A stretch of 64,000 bases of DNA, taken from Eonycteris spelaea (Eukaryota > Chordata > Mammalia > Chiroptera > Pteropodidae). The notes beneath the pieces are model-generated. The model saw only the letters and a list, made by a program, of their open reading frames with translations, did not search any database and was not told where the DNA came from. Position numbers and translations under genes: made by a program. The number at the start of each line of letters is the position of its first letter. Position 1 is the first letter of the stretch. Location of the stretch: positions 620,001 to 684,000 of the forward strand of contig PUFA01000116.1 in NCBI GenBank assembly GCA_003508835.1. The letters are read 5' to 3'. This document shows, in pieces, positions 1 to 11,909 of the stretch.

Positions 1-430
1 ACACGGGCTGCGTCCTGCACCGGCCGGGCGTGAAGCGGGACCTGGGGTCGATTGTCCTCCTGGGGGTCCTGGGCAGGGGGCGGACAACGCCGAGGGAGCA
101 GCTGCTGCCCCCCACCCCCACCAGGTGCGGTGTGCTCAGGCAGTGCGCATGCGCGGCCACGTGGCCGGGCGGGGGCGGGGCTTCGCCCCTTCTTGCCCCC
201 GTGCGCCGCGCGGGTTGCTGGTCTGGGCTCCTCAGCCGCCATGGGCGCGTGGGCGCCGGCGCCGCCGCCAACACACTCTCCTCTGCTTTCTCCCTGCGCC
301 CCCTCTGTCCTCCCTGCGCCCCCTCAACGCCCCCTGCACCCCACTCCGTCTGCGTCGTCTGCGCCCCCCGCACCCCACGGCCGCGCGGCCCACTCCCTTC
401 TCCGTCGTCCGCTCCGGGAGGTTGAGTTCG
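1..430. promoter_or_regulatory. CpG-rich promoter-like block inside an intron
   Basis: The block is far richer in G+C and CpG than the AT-rich intron that follows. It holds a palindromic NRF1-type site TGCGCATGCGCG (144-155), an overlapping palindromic E-box GGCCACGTGGCC (155-166) and a GC box GGGGGCGGGGC (171-181). A strong start context, GCCGCCATGG, lies at 235-244. Such clustering is typical of housekeeping CpG-island promoters. It lies about 6.8 kb upstream of a KMT2C exon, so it would be an internal promoter or enhancer, or the promoter of an unannotated transcript. No TATA box is seen. The 78-codon reading frame from ATG 241 is Pro-rich and unrecognised, so it is not called a gene. The block is cut by the window edge. 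Confidence 0.4.
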
Positions 431-2540
431 CAGTGCCTTTTCTTTCTTTTCTGAGGAAAAAAGGACGTTTTTAAGACTATAAATGTACCTTTCGTTACTG
501 TTTTGGCTGCCCCCAAGTGTGTTGTCTTTCTGTGTACCTTTGACCGAATATCTCCTTTTTTTAGGTTGTGCTTAAGCATGTATTGTGCTGAAGTATTTAA
601 TCGGACTATCTAACCAGTGTAGTTTTCTCTTTTGCAAATGTTCTCATACTTGAAATAGTGATTTTTTTTTAAGGCCTAGTATTTGTTTTTAAGTTTATTT
701 TGCTAGATAGAATCCTTGTTTTTTGACGACTTGATTCAACGGTGGTAAAGATGCAGATAAAATTGACTACTATGACTTTTCGTATTAATTTCACCTCGTA
801 TCTTTTTTTTTAGCAAAACTTTTTCTGTGGCTGTTATTTAGGTCAGGCCAGTGTCAATACACATATTGTGCTTTTTGTCGATGTCAAACTGTCTTTGTCT
901 TGTGTAATGCTTTTTTTCATCAGATTTTTTGTGTGTGTGCCAATCTGACCATGTGGGATTTTAGTTTACCAGTTAAATGGGATCTTTTCACATCTTTTTT
1001 AAATTTTGGATTCTTCTTCATAATTTTAAATGTATCTCTTGAATGTTTTGGTAGATTATCTATTAAGATTAATGGTCATAGTGGAGATGCTTGGCTGTTT
1101 CAAAAAAACTTCGTTTGTCCTTTCCGTTTTTCTGTTCCTTTTAGTTCCTGCAGTGATTTACAAGTCAGAATCTTACTGTGTAGTAAGGTGCAAATCTTGA
1201 AAGTATAAATTTTTTTCTTCTCTCACTTCCCATTGAAAAGGAAGAAGTGAGAAATTTTCCTTTCTCCTCTTTGCCTTCCTTACGTTCACCTGGACTATAA
1301 ACCGTGTGACTTTTCCCAGTGGCATTTCACCCCGTCTTTTGAGGTCTTGGTGGTACTTCTCTAAAAAAAAGAATTATAGATTTTCTGGTGTCCTGCATAT
1401 CTGAAAGACTTGCTTTCAGACTACCACAGGAACTTGGTTTGGTATAGTTTTGTGTTATAACTTTTTCTTTTTTCTTATACTGTAGAACATTTTTTTTCCC
1501 AGAATTTTCTCTGCTTATCACAGAAGAAAAAAAATCTTACTTTTGAAAAGTTTACCTTGTTATAATCAATTTTTTCTGCTTAAAAGCTTTGAGACCTTGA
1601 TTTTGTCCCTTCTTTGAGTTGGGTCCTGGATGTCCGTTTGTGGTTGTGCATTCATCAGTGTTGTCTGGAACACATTGCCCACTATCAGTCCCCAGTTGGG
1701 CCTAGGGAAGGTCTAGAGAAGTGTCAGTTAACTTTACCTTTAAAAAAACAATGTATCTTCTTTACATTCTCTTTAATAGTTTTTAGTGACATCCAGATAT
1801 TTTGTTTCCTACTCTTCATTATCATCTTGCCATTGTTGTCATTATTGTGGTGAATGTCTTCGGGATTCCAGGATCATTTTTGTCGATTGCGCTCAGGCCA
1901 CTTCATCCTGCTCACGTGCTCATTTGCCCTGTGTGGCGGTCTGCTGTTGTCCTTCACTGGGGCGGAGTCATTTGTGATGCCGCCGAGAGTGTGATCAGAG
2001 TGTGATCGGGTAGCTGTGTGTGTTTGTGGTTCTGTGGAGGCGTGACAGTGTGCACCAGGGACTGGGTTGTGGAGCCAGCTCCCCGCTGTGACAGGTCCCG
2101 AAAGCCAGTGCTGAGCCCCAAGGTTCTTTGGCAGTGACGTTTCGCTCACGTGGACCACGTTAGCAGCCTGCAGCGCACAGCCGTGTTGGGTGTCATGAGG
2201 TGAAGCCCAGCGTGAGCCACGGGCCCAGGTAGTGGAGCTCCTCGTGGGAGGGCCTGTCTTCTCGGTTGGGAAAGTGGTCCTCTTCTTTCAGCGTTCTGCA
2301 CGGTCTACTCACAGCTTGCGCACCTAGTTGACGTTTGAGGGCCTGGTCTGTGTCCGGCGCCGGTGGGGCCCCGAGGGGCAGTCAGGCGCCCTCACGCTGG
2401 GGTGGTGGGCACTCAGGCCAGTGGGGCTGCTCGCCGAAGCGAGGGTCATCATTTCCAGGTCCCTGTCATAGCCTAGTCATTGTCACGTAGGCGGTGTCTC
2501 CCTGTTTTCTCCCAAGAATGCTCGAGTCTTGGTATGTTAA
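431..2540. other. Intron sequence, no gene seen
   Basis: The first 1.4 kb is T-rich intron sequence without a recognisable gene. About 1900-2500 is moderately GC-rich with scattered CpG. No repeat family could be assigned with confidence. Confidence 0.6.
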
Positions 2541-2544
2541 CGCG

Positions 2545-3560
2545 TTTTTTACATCTTTTATTTGGAAATAATTTCAAACTTTAAAAGTTGGAAACATAAA
2601 AGCACCCGTGTGCCACTTAGCTCGATTCACCTCTTGTTAGCGCTTCAGGGTCACTCTACACGCCCATTCTCCTGCTCCCCGCTCCCTCCCCCGGCACCGC
2701 CCGCATGTTTTTGCCCTGACCCATTCGAGGTGCGTTCCGACACTGCGCCCCCAACTCCATGCCCTGTACCTCCGAATACCGGAGTGCGCGTCTCCTAGTC
2801 GCGGGGTCCTTACGGAATCCGTGCCGTCGAGGGCTTCGCGCGTTTACCGCAGGAGTGTTTCCATCTACTCGGCCCTCCTCGTCCAGTCTTGTCACTTGAT
2901 CCCGTGTCCTGTGTGAGCGTTTTCTCCCTTCCCAGGTGGATGCCAAGATCCAGCCTGTGGCCAGGTATTCCCTTTAGTTGTCAGCATGTCTCTTGACGCC
3001 TTTAATCTGAAGATTTTCCTCAGCTCTTCTTTGACTTTTTGGTACTGATGTTTTTGAAGAATAGTGTTCCCCCATACCTGTTCTTTCCCCCCAGAATCGA
3101 ACTTCTCTCATTTTGTCTTTGGTATTTCCTCGTGGTGATGCCGAGGCGGCAGCCGGGATGCGGCGTCTGTGACAACGTCCCCTTCTCGGGCTGCCCCAGC
3201 GGGCGCAGCTGCTGCTCCTCGCTCCTCGCAGGTGGTCTTCGTTCCGACAGCGGTCAGGCTGCATCAGGTCTCCCCACTCGTCGCTCTTGCTCCCTAGGAT
3301 CTAATTTAGCGGCATGTGAGAAGGCACTTTAAGACCCCGTGAAGACCGCGCTCCTTCTCACAGTCTCCTCCGAGATTCCCGTGCCCATCGCCCGATGCGC
3401 TTTTTCCTGTGGGTTGGAAGATGATGCCGTAACTCCGCCCCGGAGCTTTTTGTGTGTGCGCTCGTATTGTCCCGTGTGCTCCTTCGTGAGCCTCTTCCGG
3501 CGGGCCTCTGTTTTCTCGTGACGTGCGCTCACCATTTATTGGAGGACTTCATTAGTTACT
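2545..3560 (-). repeat. Old L1 (L1M-type) 3' UTR fragment, antisense
   Basis: The plus strand reads as the reverse complement of an old L1 3' UTR. Signs are the 'tttggaaataatttcaaact' segment near 2565, a 'ccaagatccagcctg' segment near 2943 and a 'tttagttgtcagcatgtctc' segment near 2973. Divergence is high, so this is an ancient insertion. Assigned by eye, so subfamily is not stated. Confidence 0.6.
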
Positions 3561-3979
3561 AAGACCCAAGCTCATCCTACACCCCCTGTGCCCCAGCCCT
3601 GCAGTCAGACCTGTTCTCTTTAAGCATACCTGGCTCTTCTAGTGCGGAGCAGGCTCCAGGTGTGCTCTGCGCTGAGGGGTGCGGTGGGGGCTCGTGGGAT
3701 GGGGTCATGGCGGGGGAGCGTGGGGGGGTGTGTTTTCTTCATTGCTGTTTCAGCAGCTCAGGCAGGAAACACGTGCGTGTGTATACATGTACACACATAC
3801 AGATACATGTGGACTCACATGTACATAATTTATAGATAATGAATTTACTCCAGGACCCCCCGGTTCTGGTCTCTCCCGCCGAGCTCTCCTTGCTTCTCCC
3901 ATTCTTGCGTGTTCATCCTGCGGAAGCAAGAATCCTGTGTCCCCACATCCACACACTTCATGGCTCCATCCCATGACAA
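3561..3979. other. Intron spacer with an alternating purine-pyrimidine stretch
   Basis: About 3768-3830 is a stretch of TG, CA and TA steps (for example tgtatacatgtacacacata) that looks like a decayed dinucleotide microsatellite. Nothing else is recognised here. Confidence 0.5.
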
Positions 3980-6350
3980 ACCTACTTCGGTTTGCTCTTG
4001 GTAATAGGCATTTATTCCCTTTTCTTATTGATTCCGTTTTTAAAAATATGTAGGACATGCTTTCAAAAGGCAGAGTCGTATACAAAGTTGTGAGCATCGT
4101 CATTTCCTCCTACGTGACTTCCACCCCTTTCACCCTTAGAGGTAACTAACCTGCTTCTGGTTTGTCGTTTCTGTTTTCGTGAGGATGAGTAGATTCGTCT
4201 TTTTCCCTTTCCCGAAGGTAGCGTCTGTGCTTCTTTGTGTGTTGCTGCATTTTGCCTGAACGATCTGGACGTCATTTGGCGCTGCTCCATCTGTCTCTCC
4301 CTCCCTCCCGTCGTCTTCCCCGCTTCTCCATGGTGTCTGTGCCATAGTTTAACCAGTGCCCTGTGCTTAGTTTCCCTTATTCTAAGTTAAAAATGATTTC
4401 GTGCATCGGTATGTTTGAGTTGTTGAGAGAGAATCTCTAGCATAAATTCCCAGAAATAGGCTCACTGGCTGGGGGTAAAGGCATACGTAGTTTTGTTAGG
4501 TATTGTCTAGTTTTCTTCTCCGGAGGCTTGTAGCAATGGGAACTTCTTTTCTTACATCCTTGACAATGACTGTCATGTTCGGTTTTGAAGTTTTGGCCTT
4601 TTTATGGTGAAAGATGGTATCTCATTGTACTTTAATTTTCATTTCTCCTGAGTAAAGTTCATCATATTTTCATATGTTTAAGAATAATTTTGACCTCTTT
4701 TTGTGAGTTTTCTGCTTATCTGTTTTGCCCGTTACTCTTGAAGATTTTGATTTTTTTTTTTTTTGCCCCTAAGAGTTGTTTGTATATTGGAGACATGGGA
4801 CCTTTATCTGTGTTATGTGATGCCCATGTTTTCTCCCAGTTAGCCATTTTTCTTTTGATTCGGCTAATGTTATTTTTTGCCAAACAAAAGTTTATTTTTA
4901 TGTAGTCGTATTTATTAATCATTTATTGCTTCTGGATTTTTGAGTTAAAATTACCTTTTCTCTACACTGAGGTAGGTTATAGAAGAATTCTTATTTTCTT
5001 TTAGCTTTTGCATTGTTTTATTTTGAACAGTTAGCTCTGCAGTCCCTTTGGGTTGGGTGCTTGGGTGTGGTGTGAGTTGTGTTTGTCCAGTTGACTGTCC
5101 AGTTGTCCACAATCCATTCACTGTGAAACAACTGTCTTCGCCCAGTGACTTGGGATTCCAGGCTGGAATTTTAGATTTCTTTGGTGTGTTTCTGGAATTT
5201 GTCCGTCCCACAGGTCTGTCTTCCTATTTATGAACCAGTACATAACTGTTTCAGTCAGAGAGGCTTTGCATTATCTGCAAAGATACTTTAAGAGCTGCTT
5301 CATGTCAAATTTTTCTAGCTGTTCTTGTGTGTTTATTTTTCCATGCGAACGCTAGTGTCAACTCCATGGGAGACCTCATCGGGATTTTTATTGGGATCAC
5401 TTTACGTTTATTAATTGATTTAGGGGAAAATGACATCTTGATGATGTTAAGACGTCCTAACCAAGAACAAGGCATGTCTTTGTGTTAGTCCAAATCTAGT
5501 CTAGTTTATTCTGGAAATGTTTTGTAATGTCTTTTGTGTAGATTTTAGACATTACTTAACTCATTCTTAAATATTTGTTGCTATTATAAATAGGACTTTT
5601 CCCATTCATTATACTTTTCAACTGGTTATTGTGTATATGAATTCTATTGATGTTTCATTGTTTATTTTATGTCTTGATCCTTCATTAAATTCTTTTATTG
5701 AATTTGTGATCAGTTCTGTAGAATTTTCCAAGGATACTGCCTTCCCATCTACAAATAGTTTTGCTCCTTTTACTAGTCTTCTGCCTCCGTTTTCATTTGT
5801 TTCCAAGTGTGCATTGGCTTCAGAGCCGTGTTGCATCGTGGTGGAGACAGTAAGCATCCTGCTTTGTTCTTGACTTAGTGTGGATACCTTTTGGGTACCC
5901 CAAATAAATAAAAGGTTGGTGTTAAGAATTGGGGCATGTACACATATCACATTAAGGAAATAACCATCATTTTTATATTCTCAAAAGTTTTTAAATAAGT
6001 AGTGGATTTTTTTTTTCCTGTCGAAAGGCCTTTTCAGCCTCTATTGAAATAATTGATTCTCCTCAGACCAAAGAATATGTTAAATTTTATTAAGGGATTT
6101 TTATTAAGGGAGTTTCTTCTAGAAACTCCACTTGGGTGTGGTTTATTATTTTCCTAATTTGCTATTGGACTCTTTTTGCTAACATTTTATTCAGGATCTT
6201 TGTGTAATATTTGAGTGCATTCATTTGAAATCTGTCGGACTTTAGTAGATCTGCGGTTCATGCTAGTTTCTTTTTTTTGTTGAGCAAGTCTTTCTGTCCA
6301 CCAGTGGTTCAAAAAGATACAGTTTCATTTGTTGGTATTTTCGGTTGGAA
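3980..6350 (-). repeat. Old L1, 3' UTR and ORF2 portion, antisense
   Basis: On the plus strand this reads as the reverse complement of a mammalian L1. First comes 3' UTR-like sequence ('gtttaaccagtgccctg', 'ggtaaaggcatacgtag'). Then come ORF2 landmarks: 'gatggtatctcattgtact', 'gtttgtatattggagacat', 'tttttattgggatcacttta' and 'catctacaaatagttttgct'. ORF2 is full of breaks and is not coding. With the fragment upstream it may be one large insertion; the boundaries are approximate. Confidence 0.75.
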
Positions 6351-7033
6351 AGTTGGGTTAGGTAAAGAGAGCCAGCCCCACAACCTTATTAAACCTTATG
6401 TCCAGGATTTTGAGGCAGGTTAGCTTATAGTGCAGAAGGGGTTTGGGTCTGGTCCCTGGCTGGCCTTGCACTCCATAAATAGCTCAACTTGATAAGGATA
6501 GCACCATTCTCTGTTGTGAAAATATGAAGCCAGTTTTTGGATTTTGATGTGGCATGAGTATTCTCACAATTTTAGTCATTTGGAGTGGGTCATGATACTT
6601 CCTTAGTGTGAATTCTTGTTTTTAGTGTCTAAGCTACCCATGTGCGGTTGGAATACCCTAACAGCTCCGTTTTGCTCTCTAATGGGGTCAAGTAGACATA
6701 TTCCACACAAGCTACTTCCAGATTCTGGAATATGTTTCCTTTTTGAAGTTTGAGTTGCCATGTTCCTGGTTTTCCCTCCCTATTTATGTTTTCTTGGATG
6801 TCTCTATTTCCTATTTATATTTTCCTGGAGGTTTTAGTGCAGTTGAGTGATGTCTCATCAGATGTTCCAAACAAACTGCTGTTTCAAAACACACGCCCTA
6901 AATTAGTGTCAGTGAAGAGTCAGTCTCAACGTGTAATCTGCAAACATCTTAATGATTTCAAAAAGGGTTACAGCAGAGCTGCCATACAAATGCATAACAA
7001 ACTGGTTTTGTTTTCGTTTTTCTCGGTGTTTAG
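6351..7033. other. Intron end before window exon 1
   Basis: AT-rich intron sequence with no recognised gene or repeat. It ends in a pyrimidine-rich tract and the acceptor tttag used by exon 1. Confidence 0.6.
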
Positions 7034-7203
7034 AATTGCAGAATATGTGTAGCGTGTGGCACACGATCTAGTTCTCAGTGGCACCACAATTGCCTGGTAT
7101 GTGACAGTTGTTACCAGCAGCAGGATAACTTATGTCCTTTCTGTGGAAAGAGCTTCCATCCAGAATTGCAGGAAGACATGCTCCATTGTAATATGTGCAA
7201 AAG
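7034..7203 (+). CDS. KMT2C: KMT2C window exon 1: PHD finger 3, first part
   Basis: This 170-base exon encodes a Cys/His-rich segment beginning NCRICVACG and ending MLHCNMCK. The HHNC, CDSC, CPFCGK and HCNMC clusters are the zinc ligands of the third PHD finger in the first KMT2C PHD cluster. PHD fingers read histone tails or bind partners in the nucleus (family knowledge). The acceptor is ttag and the donor gtaaga. The last codon is split two-plus-one with the next exon and rejoins as Arg. Sequence is nearly identical to what I recall of the human protein, which indicates purifying selection. Confidence 0.95.
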
Positions 7204-7668
7204 GTAAGAGCCTGGAGTTACTCCATTTGAAGTGTTTTGTCAGTTCTTCTATCCATGTGATCATTTGTTCTACCATATATTTTCGAGCTCTGAGTTTCTA
7301 TCACTCCAGTAGTTCTTTTAGTACTGAGTGCTGTTAGAGATGGAATTAAAATTACATTTTATGAATCCAAAAGGTATAAGGAAGTGAATGAGCAAAAGAT
7401 AAGACCAGAAGCGAGCATTAAGAGAGAAAATTACACAGGGAATAGTTGTAAAATACGGAAGTAAAAATGTGTCAACACCTCTAACGACATCAAGAACTGC
7501 CAGTTGCTTATCCAGGACTGTCAACAATTGCCAGTCCCTGTAACCTCTCTTCTGTCATCCTCAATGCCTTCCTAGATCCAGCTTTTCAGCAATCGCTTCT
7601 TTTTTCCCCCGTGTTGTTAAATTGGCTTTAAATTAGAAAATTTAATTTAAACATATTTATCACTGCAG
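7204..7668. other. Intron 1
   Basis: AT-rich intron of 465 bases. Donor gtaaga and acceptor cactgcag are canonical; no other feature was recognised. Confidence 0.8.
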
Positions 7669-7820
7669 ATGGGTTCACTTAGAATGTGACAAGCCAGCAG
7701 ATCACGAACTGGACTCCCCGTTCAAGGAAGAGTATATTTGCATGGACTGCAGGCACGTAGCAGCAGGGATGGGGCCGCTGCAGCCAGGTGACGAGCTGGA
7801 GATCGATGACGTCACTCCAG
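7669..7820 (+). CDS. KMT2C: KMT2C window exon 2: end of PHD finger 3 and linker
   Basis: The exon opens RWVHLECDKPADHELD and continues to EEYICMDC, supplying the last zinc ligands of PHD3. It ends in an acidic linker (LQPGDELEIDDVTP). The human protein has a similar motif order but differs in the GAEMDRLQ stretch, which here reads AAGMGPLQ. Acceptor gcag, donor gtaaat, phase 1 exit. Confidence 0.93.
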
Positions 7821-8620
7821 GTAAATGCAAGGGAAGTTTTTTTTAAGTGATGTTGTGCCCACCCGTCACCAATTTATTATCTTAGTAGTGATGAGGGAAT
7901 CTTGTGTCTCAGATCCCATCTCATTTTAATTTCTCAGCTTTTAAATATACACATGATCATGGTCATCTCCGAATGTTATGGCGAGCACCTCATTTAGTTT
8001 CTTTATAGCTGTTCTGTTATTTGAATTCTGGGACTGGTTTGCTTTACTCCAGTTGTGTTCTCTGAGCCAACAGTGGAGGTTCCTCAGCATTTGACAACAT
8101 GGCCTAGGTTTGCACTTCAAAATCTAGGTTATTTTACTCTAGACAAGTTTTAGTAATATCACCTCTTGAGCCCCAAATTATGCTCAGGTATTTTTAGTAG
8201 TGTACTGTTGGTTACAAACATCATAATAAGATTCTTAGATGGTAAAGAAAACAGACCTGTTTACTTGGTTATTTTTCATCTTCTTCGGTATGAAAGGTAA
8301 CTTTGGGAAAAGTCCCTTATCATCTATAAGGGATTTAAGTAGAAGCTTCTTAATGGCTAATATTTTGACCCCAGACTGCCATCAGTGTACCATTGTGAAT
8401 ATCCTTTTAAAATAAGAACATGCCAATTACCTTTTAATTCATTATACTTTCCATGTTTTTAAAAAATGTAAATATATACTGGATTCAAAATAGAAAAATG
8501 CGAAGAATTTACAGCATTTTCGGTAACAATTGACCCTCACTCTTGCAAAGTAGTAATTGTCGACTTAGTTAACAAAAACAGTAAAACTCCTTCTGATCTA
8601 AAGAGTAAATTTCTGTTAAG
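7821..8620. other. Intron 2
   Basis: AT-rich intron with no recognised gene, RNA or repeat. Ends in acceptor gttaag. Confidence 0.7.
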
Positions 8621-8734
8621 ATTTTAACACGGAAATGGAAGTCGAAGGACCCGAAGGCCAGGTGGTCTCCCTAGAGGAAGCGGCCAATAAAGATGTCTGT
8701 GGTCCAGAGTCCACACCTGGAATTGTTCCAGACG
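8621..8734 (+). CDS. KMT2C: KMT2C window exon 3: acidic linker
   Basis: Encodes FNTEMEVEGPEGQVV followed by EEAANKDV and ESTPGIVPD. This is the linker between the two PHD clusters in KMT2C. It contains no known domain and is probably disordered. The acceptor is the less common aag form and the donor is gtaaga; phase 1 on both sides. Confidence 0.9.
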
Positions 8735-9633
8735 GTAAGAGTGATTTTGATCATGAATACAACCTATTTTCTGAAAAAAGTGTATCTATACAGTGAATAT
8801 GTGAACGTCTGCCAAAACTTTGGTGCCCTAAATACAAATTAGCCAAGATACATACATAGCACTTAGGAAATTATTACTAGAGGAGCTTTTAGAAAAATCA
8901 CCTTAGACAGAAATTAAGAGGGTAAAGGGCATATAATCTAGACCTAATCATAAATACATGCTTTGTTTAGGGACCAAGTAATTTTCATTAAAAAGCAATT
9001 TGTTATTTTCTCTTTCTTTAGTTATACTTGTTATTACTAACTAGAGCTGTTGCTGACTGAGAGATGCTTCATGCTGAGATAATGAAAAATTTATTTTAGA
9101 TCATCTCAGCAGTCCTATTGAGGGTGATTTCAGTTATTTCAATGATCCTTCAATTAAGCTTTTTGCAATATTGATAGTAGCTACTGCTGTACTTGAGCAG
9201 ACCTTAATGAGAGACCAGGTTGGGGCGAAAATACTTATTAAATTTAATCTTGAGCTCATCCAAGAGTCTGTGGTATTCTAAGTGCGATTGTGTGTTTTAT
9301 AGAGTGAATGTATACATGAAAAAAAGCCTCGGGGATGTCTGAGACTGAGTGTGTATTTACTAGCTGATTAAAAGCTGTACTTGATAAAGATGTAAAGTGA
9401 AGGAAAGCGAGACAAAGCTGTCTGGCGTAGTAAATCTTCCCACAGCATGTGCTCAGATTCCTGGCTCCACCTTCATGCCCGTCTTCATGCCCACTGACAC
9501 ACACGAGCGTTGTGTTTTGTGCTTACATTGGAAAGTGGTATTTGGCGAGAGGCTAAAAATCTGACTCAGAGTCCTGTTGAGAGTTAGCAAAATTCTGACT
9601 CATTGCTCAGAGGCCCGTAAATGTTATTCCCAG
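8735..9633. other. Intron 3
   Basis: AT-rich intron; nothing recognised. Acceptor tattcccag. Confidence 0.7.
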
Positions 9634-9711
9634 GAGTTCAGGTCCACACGGGAGAGCAGCAGAATGACCGTCCTCCAGAGGGCCTTGCCACGCCCGGCCT
9701 CCTCACTCCTG
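9634..9711 (+). CDS. KMT2C: KMT2C window exon 4: linker
   Basis: A 78-base exon encoding VQVHTGEQQNDRPPE and a following Pro/Leu-rich stretch. The VQVHT-E-QQ core matches the corresponding human exon. The second half has diverged, as expected of a disordered linker. Donor gtaagt is a perfect consensus, and phase 1 matches on both sides. Confidence 0.85.
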
Positions 9712-11241
9712 GTAAGTGTTAGCGTGGTGCTGCCTGACTTGATGGCGTTACAGCATGACGCCTTCACAGTTTCTGGGTCGAGTCGAGTCTATTGACTTTT
9801 CAAGTTAGTTGTCACAAAGAGTTGTTTACTATTGCTGTATACACATTACAGTAATGAAATATTTTAGTTAATCTTTTTTTTGTAAAGAATTGACAATGGA
9901 CTTCCGAAGGACGTTACATTCTCTCTATATAGAGTTGCTAATTCAGATGCCTATTGTATGGGACAGTTAAAGTCATTGTGTACGAGTAATAGCTGACTGT
10001 AATTGAACTGTGTGTTTATGTACTTCTCTTAATATTTCCTGCCTAGCGTAGAACAGAAAGAATATACATGTGGTCTGTGTGAATTGTATGTGCTCACTCT
10101 TCATGTTCACTCTTCATTGTGTTTAATTTTCTGTTTTGAAAATCAGTGTTTAAATTTTTTATATTAAGTACTTTTAAAGCATTTTTTGTTTAAAAATATT
10201 TAGTACAAACAGATCTGTTATTTGGTATTTTTCCTTTATTTTGGACTGTAGTCTTCCAGTAAAGTGAGAGTGAGAAGTGAGATTTCATTTCAATATCAGA
10301 ACATAGATAAATTTCAGTCACTATGTAAATGAGGAACTTAGGGTCTCTGTTAATGTAACTTAGAATTTACCTTGATGGTACTTGAAATAAGCTTTTTTTC
10401 TTTCGTGGTCCTACTTTATAGAGCAACCGACAGCTCATGTCAATTGAATCTCTAAATTTACCCTTCGATAAGTTTGGATTAAGGGTCCAGGACACTAGTA
10501 CCCTGATTTAAGCCTTACTAGTCAGTGACTACTGACATTTCTGGTATAGAATTGTGTTTATTGGCTTGCTAGGGTTAGTCCCTTGGGTTGGAGCTGAGGA
10601 GGAAGATCAGGGGTTCTAGCCGGTACCTTGGCGTGTCAGCCGGGGCGGCTGTACCGAAGCGGCCCTTTCTGGCCTGTGGTTGTGTCTACAGAGCTTTGTT
10701 GGATTTGGGTCGCCTGGTGTTGCCAAATATCCGTACTAGATTAGTCCCTGCTTTTTAACTCAGATACCTCGTGTACCATCACTGAGCTCACTCTCCCAGC
10801 TGTCAAATGAGTGTGACTTCACCTACAGAATTTTAAATACCTTTGTCAGTGCTCAAATTGTAAGACGTCATATATCTATAATAGAACTATATTGGAAATC
10901 AATTCTATTTTAGTATTCTTATCAGAAGTTACCTTAAACTCTGAGACAGTGTTTTCTTTTCATAGGTTTTCTGGTCTGAACTGTGATTCTGATCCATACA
11001 CTGTGGTCTGTTTTTGGCTTTGTTAGTAATTGCCTTTCTTGATGAATACCTGTTTATTCCACTCATAGTTTAAGTCCTTTGGAAACTCCCTTCTCCCACT
11101 CCCCTTCTTTGTCTACCCAAGCCTATTATTTTTAAACCACAAAGCTACAGACATGTAAGATATTAATGTCTTTACACCTACTCATAGTTAGAAATCTTAA
11201 AATTCGCGTGTAAATTCACATAAATCTTCCAAACTTTGTAG
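9712..11241. other. Intron 4
   Basis: Mostly AT-rich intron with no recognised gene or repeat. Acceptor tttgtag. Confidence 0.7.
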
Positions 11242-11909
11242 AATCGTCCCAAGATAAAATGGATCCCGAATTGGAAAATCGGATTTCTCACGCAGTTAAT
11301 AATGAAAAAATGGAGACGTCTTCTAAAGTGTCGCATATTTGTGATGAAGATCCAAGTGAAAACAAAATGGAAGTGACAGAGAACACTGCCCAGCAGTGCC
11401 CCATGCAGGAGGCCCCGGGGCCGCCGGAGGCTGCCAGGTCAGCGCCCGCAGAGGAAGCGCGGCCTCCGGACGCAGGCAGCGAGCCTGCCACTGCGCCCCC
11501 GGGGCCCTGCGTGTCCCCGTGCCAGGAAGGCACTTCATGTCCTAAGGAGCAGTTGGCCGTAGAAAGGGTGCAAGAGGAAACGGAGCACAAGGAAAATTCC
11601 AAACCTTCCTCTGCTCTTACGGACTCCGGACCGACGGCTGCTGGGCAGAGTTGTGTGAAGGACGCGCTATGCCTGGACAGACTGTGCAGCCGTCGTCCGA
11701 GGCGGAGTCCGTCCGCGGACGCCAGCAAGGCCAGTGCGTCGTCCTCCCTGCCTGCCCAGGACGTGCTGCACGCCTGCCCCGCAGCGCTGGGCGCCCCCGC
11801 CGGGAACGTCACGCCAGCGCCGTGCATCTCGGTCACTCCCAAAATCGGCATGGGGAAACCAGCTATCACCAAAAGGAAGTTTTCTCCTGGTCGACCGCGG
11901 TCCAAACAG
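11242..11909 (+). CDS. KMT2C: KMT2C window exon 5: long linker with AT-hook-like end
   Basis: This 668-base exon is open throughout. It starts SSQDKMDPELENRIS and contains the recognisable ENKMEVTEN, CPKEQLAVERVQ and CVKD motifs. It ends with the strongly conserved VTPKIGMGKPAITKRKFSPG and RPRSKQ, where GRP plus basic residues resembles an AT-hook core. The middle is unusually GC-rich and Pro/Ala-rich and has diverged from human. Between about 11664 and 11714 the conserved peptide appears in another frame, so a compensated frame shift is likely. Donor gtaggg. Confidence 0.92.

Noticed and set aside
241..474. A 78-codon Pro-rich frame starting in strong context
   Set aside because: Not recognised, low complexity and ending in AT-rich DNA. 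The promoter-like elements nearby are reported, but the frame is not called a gene.
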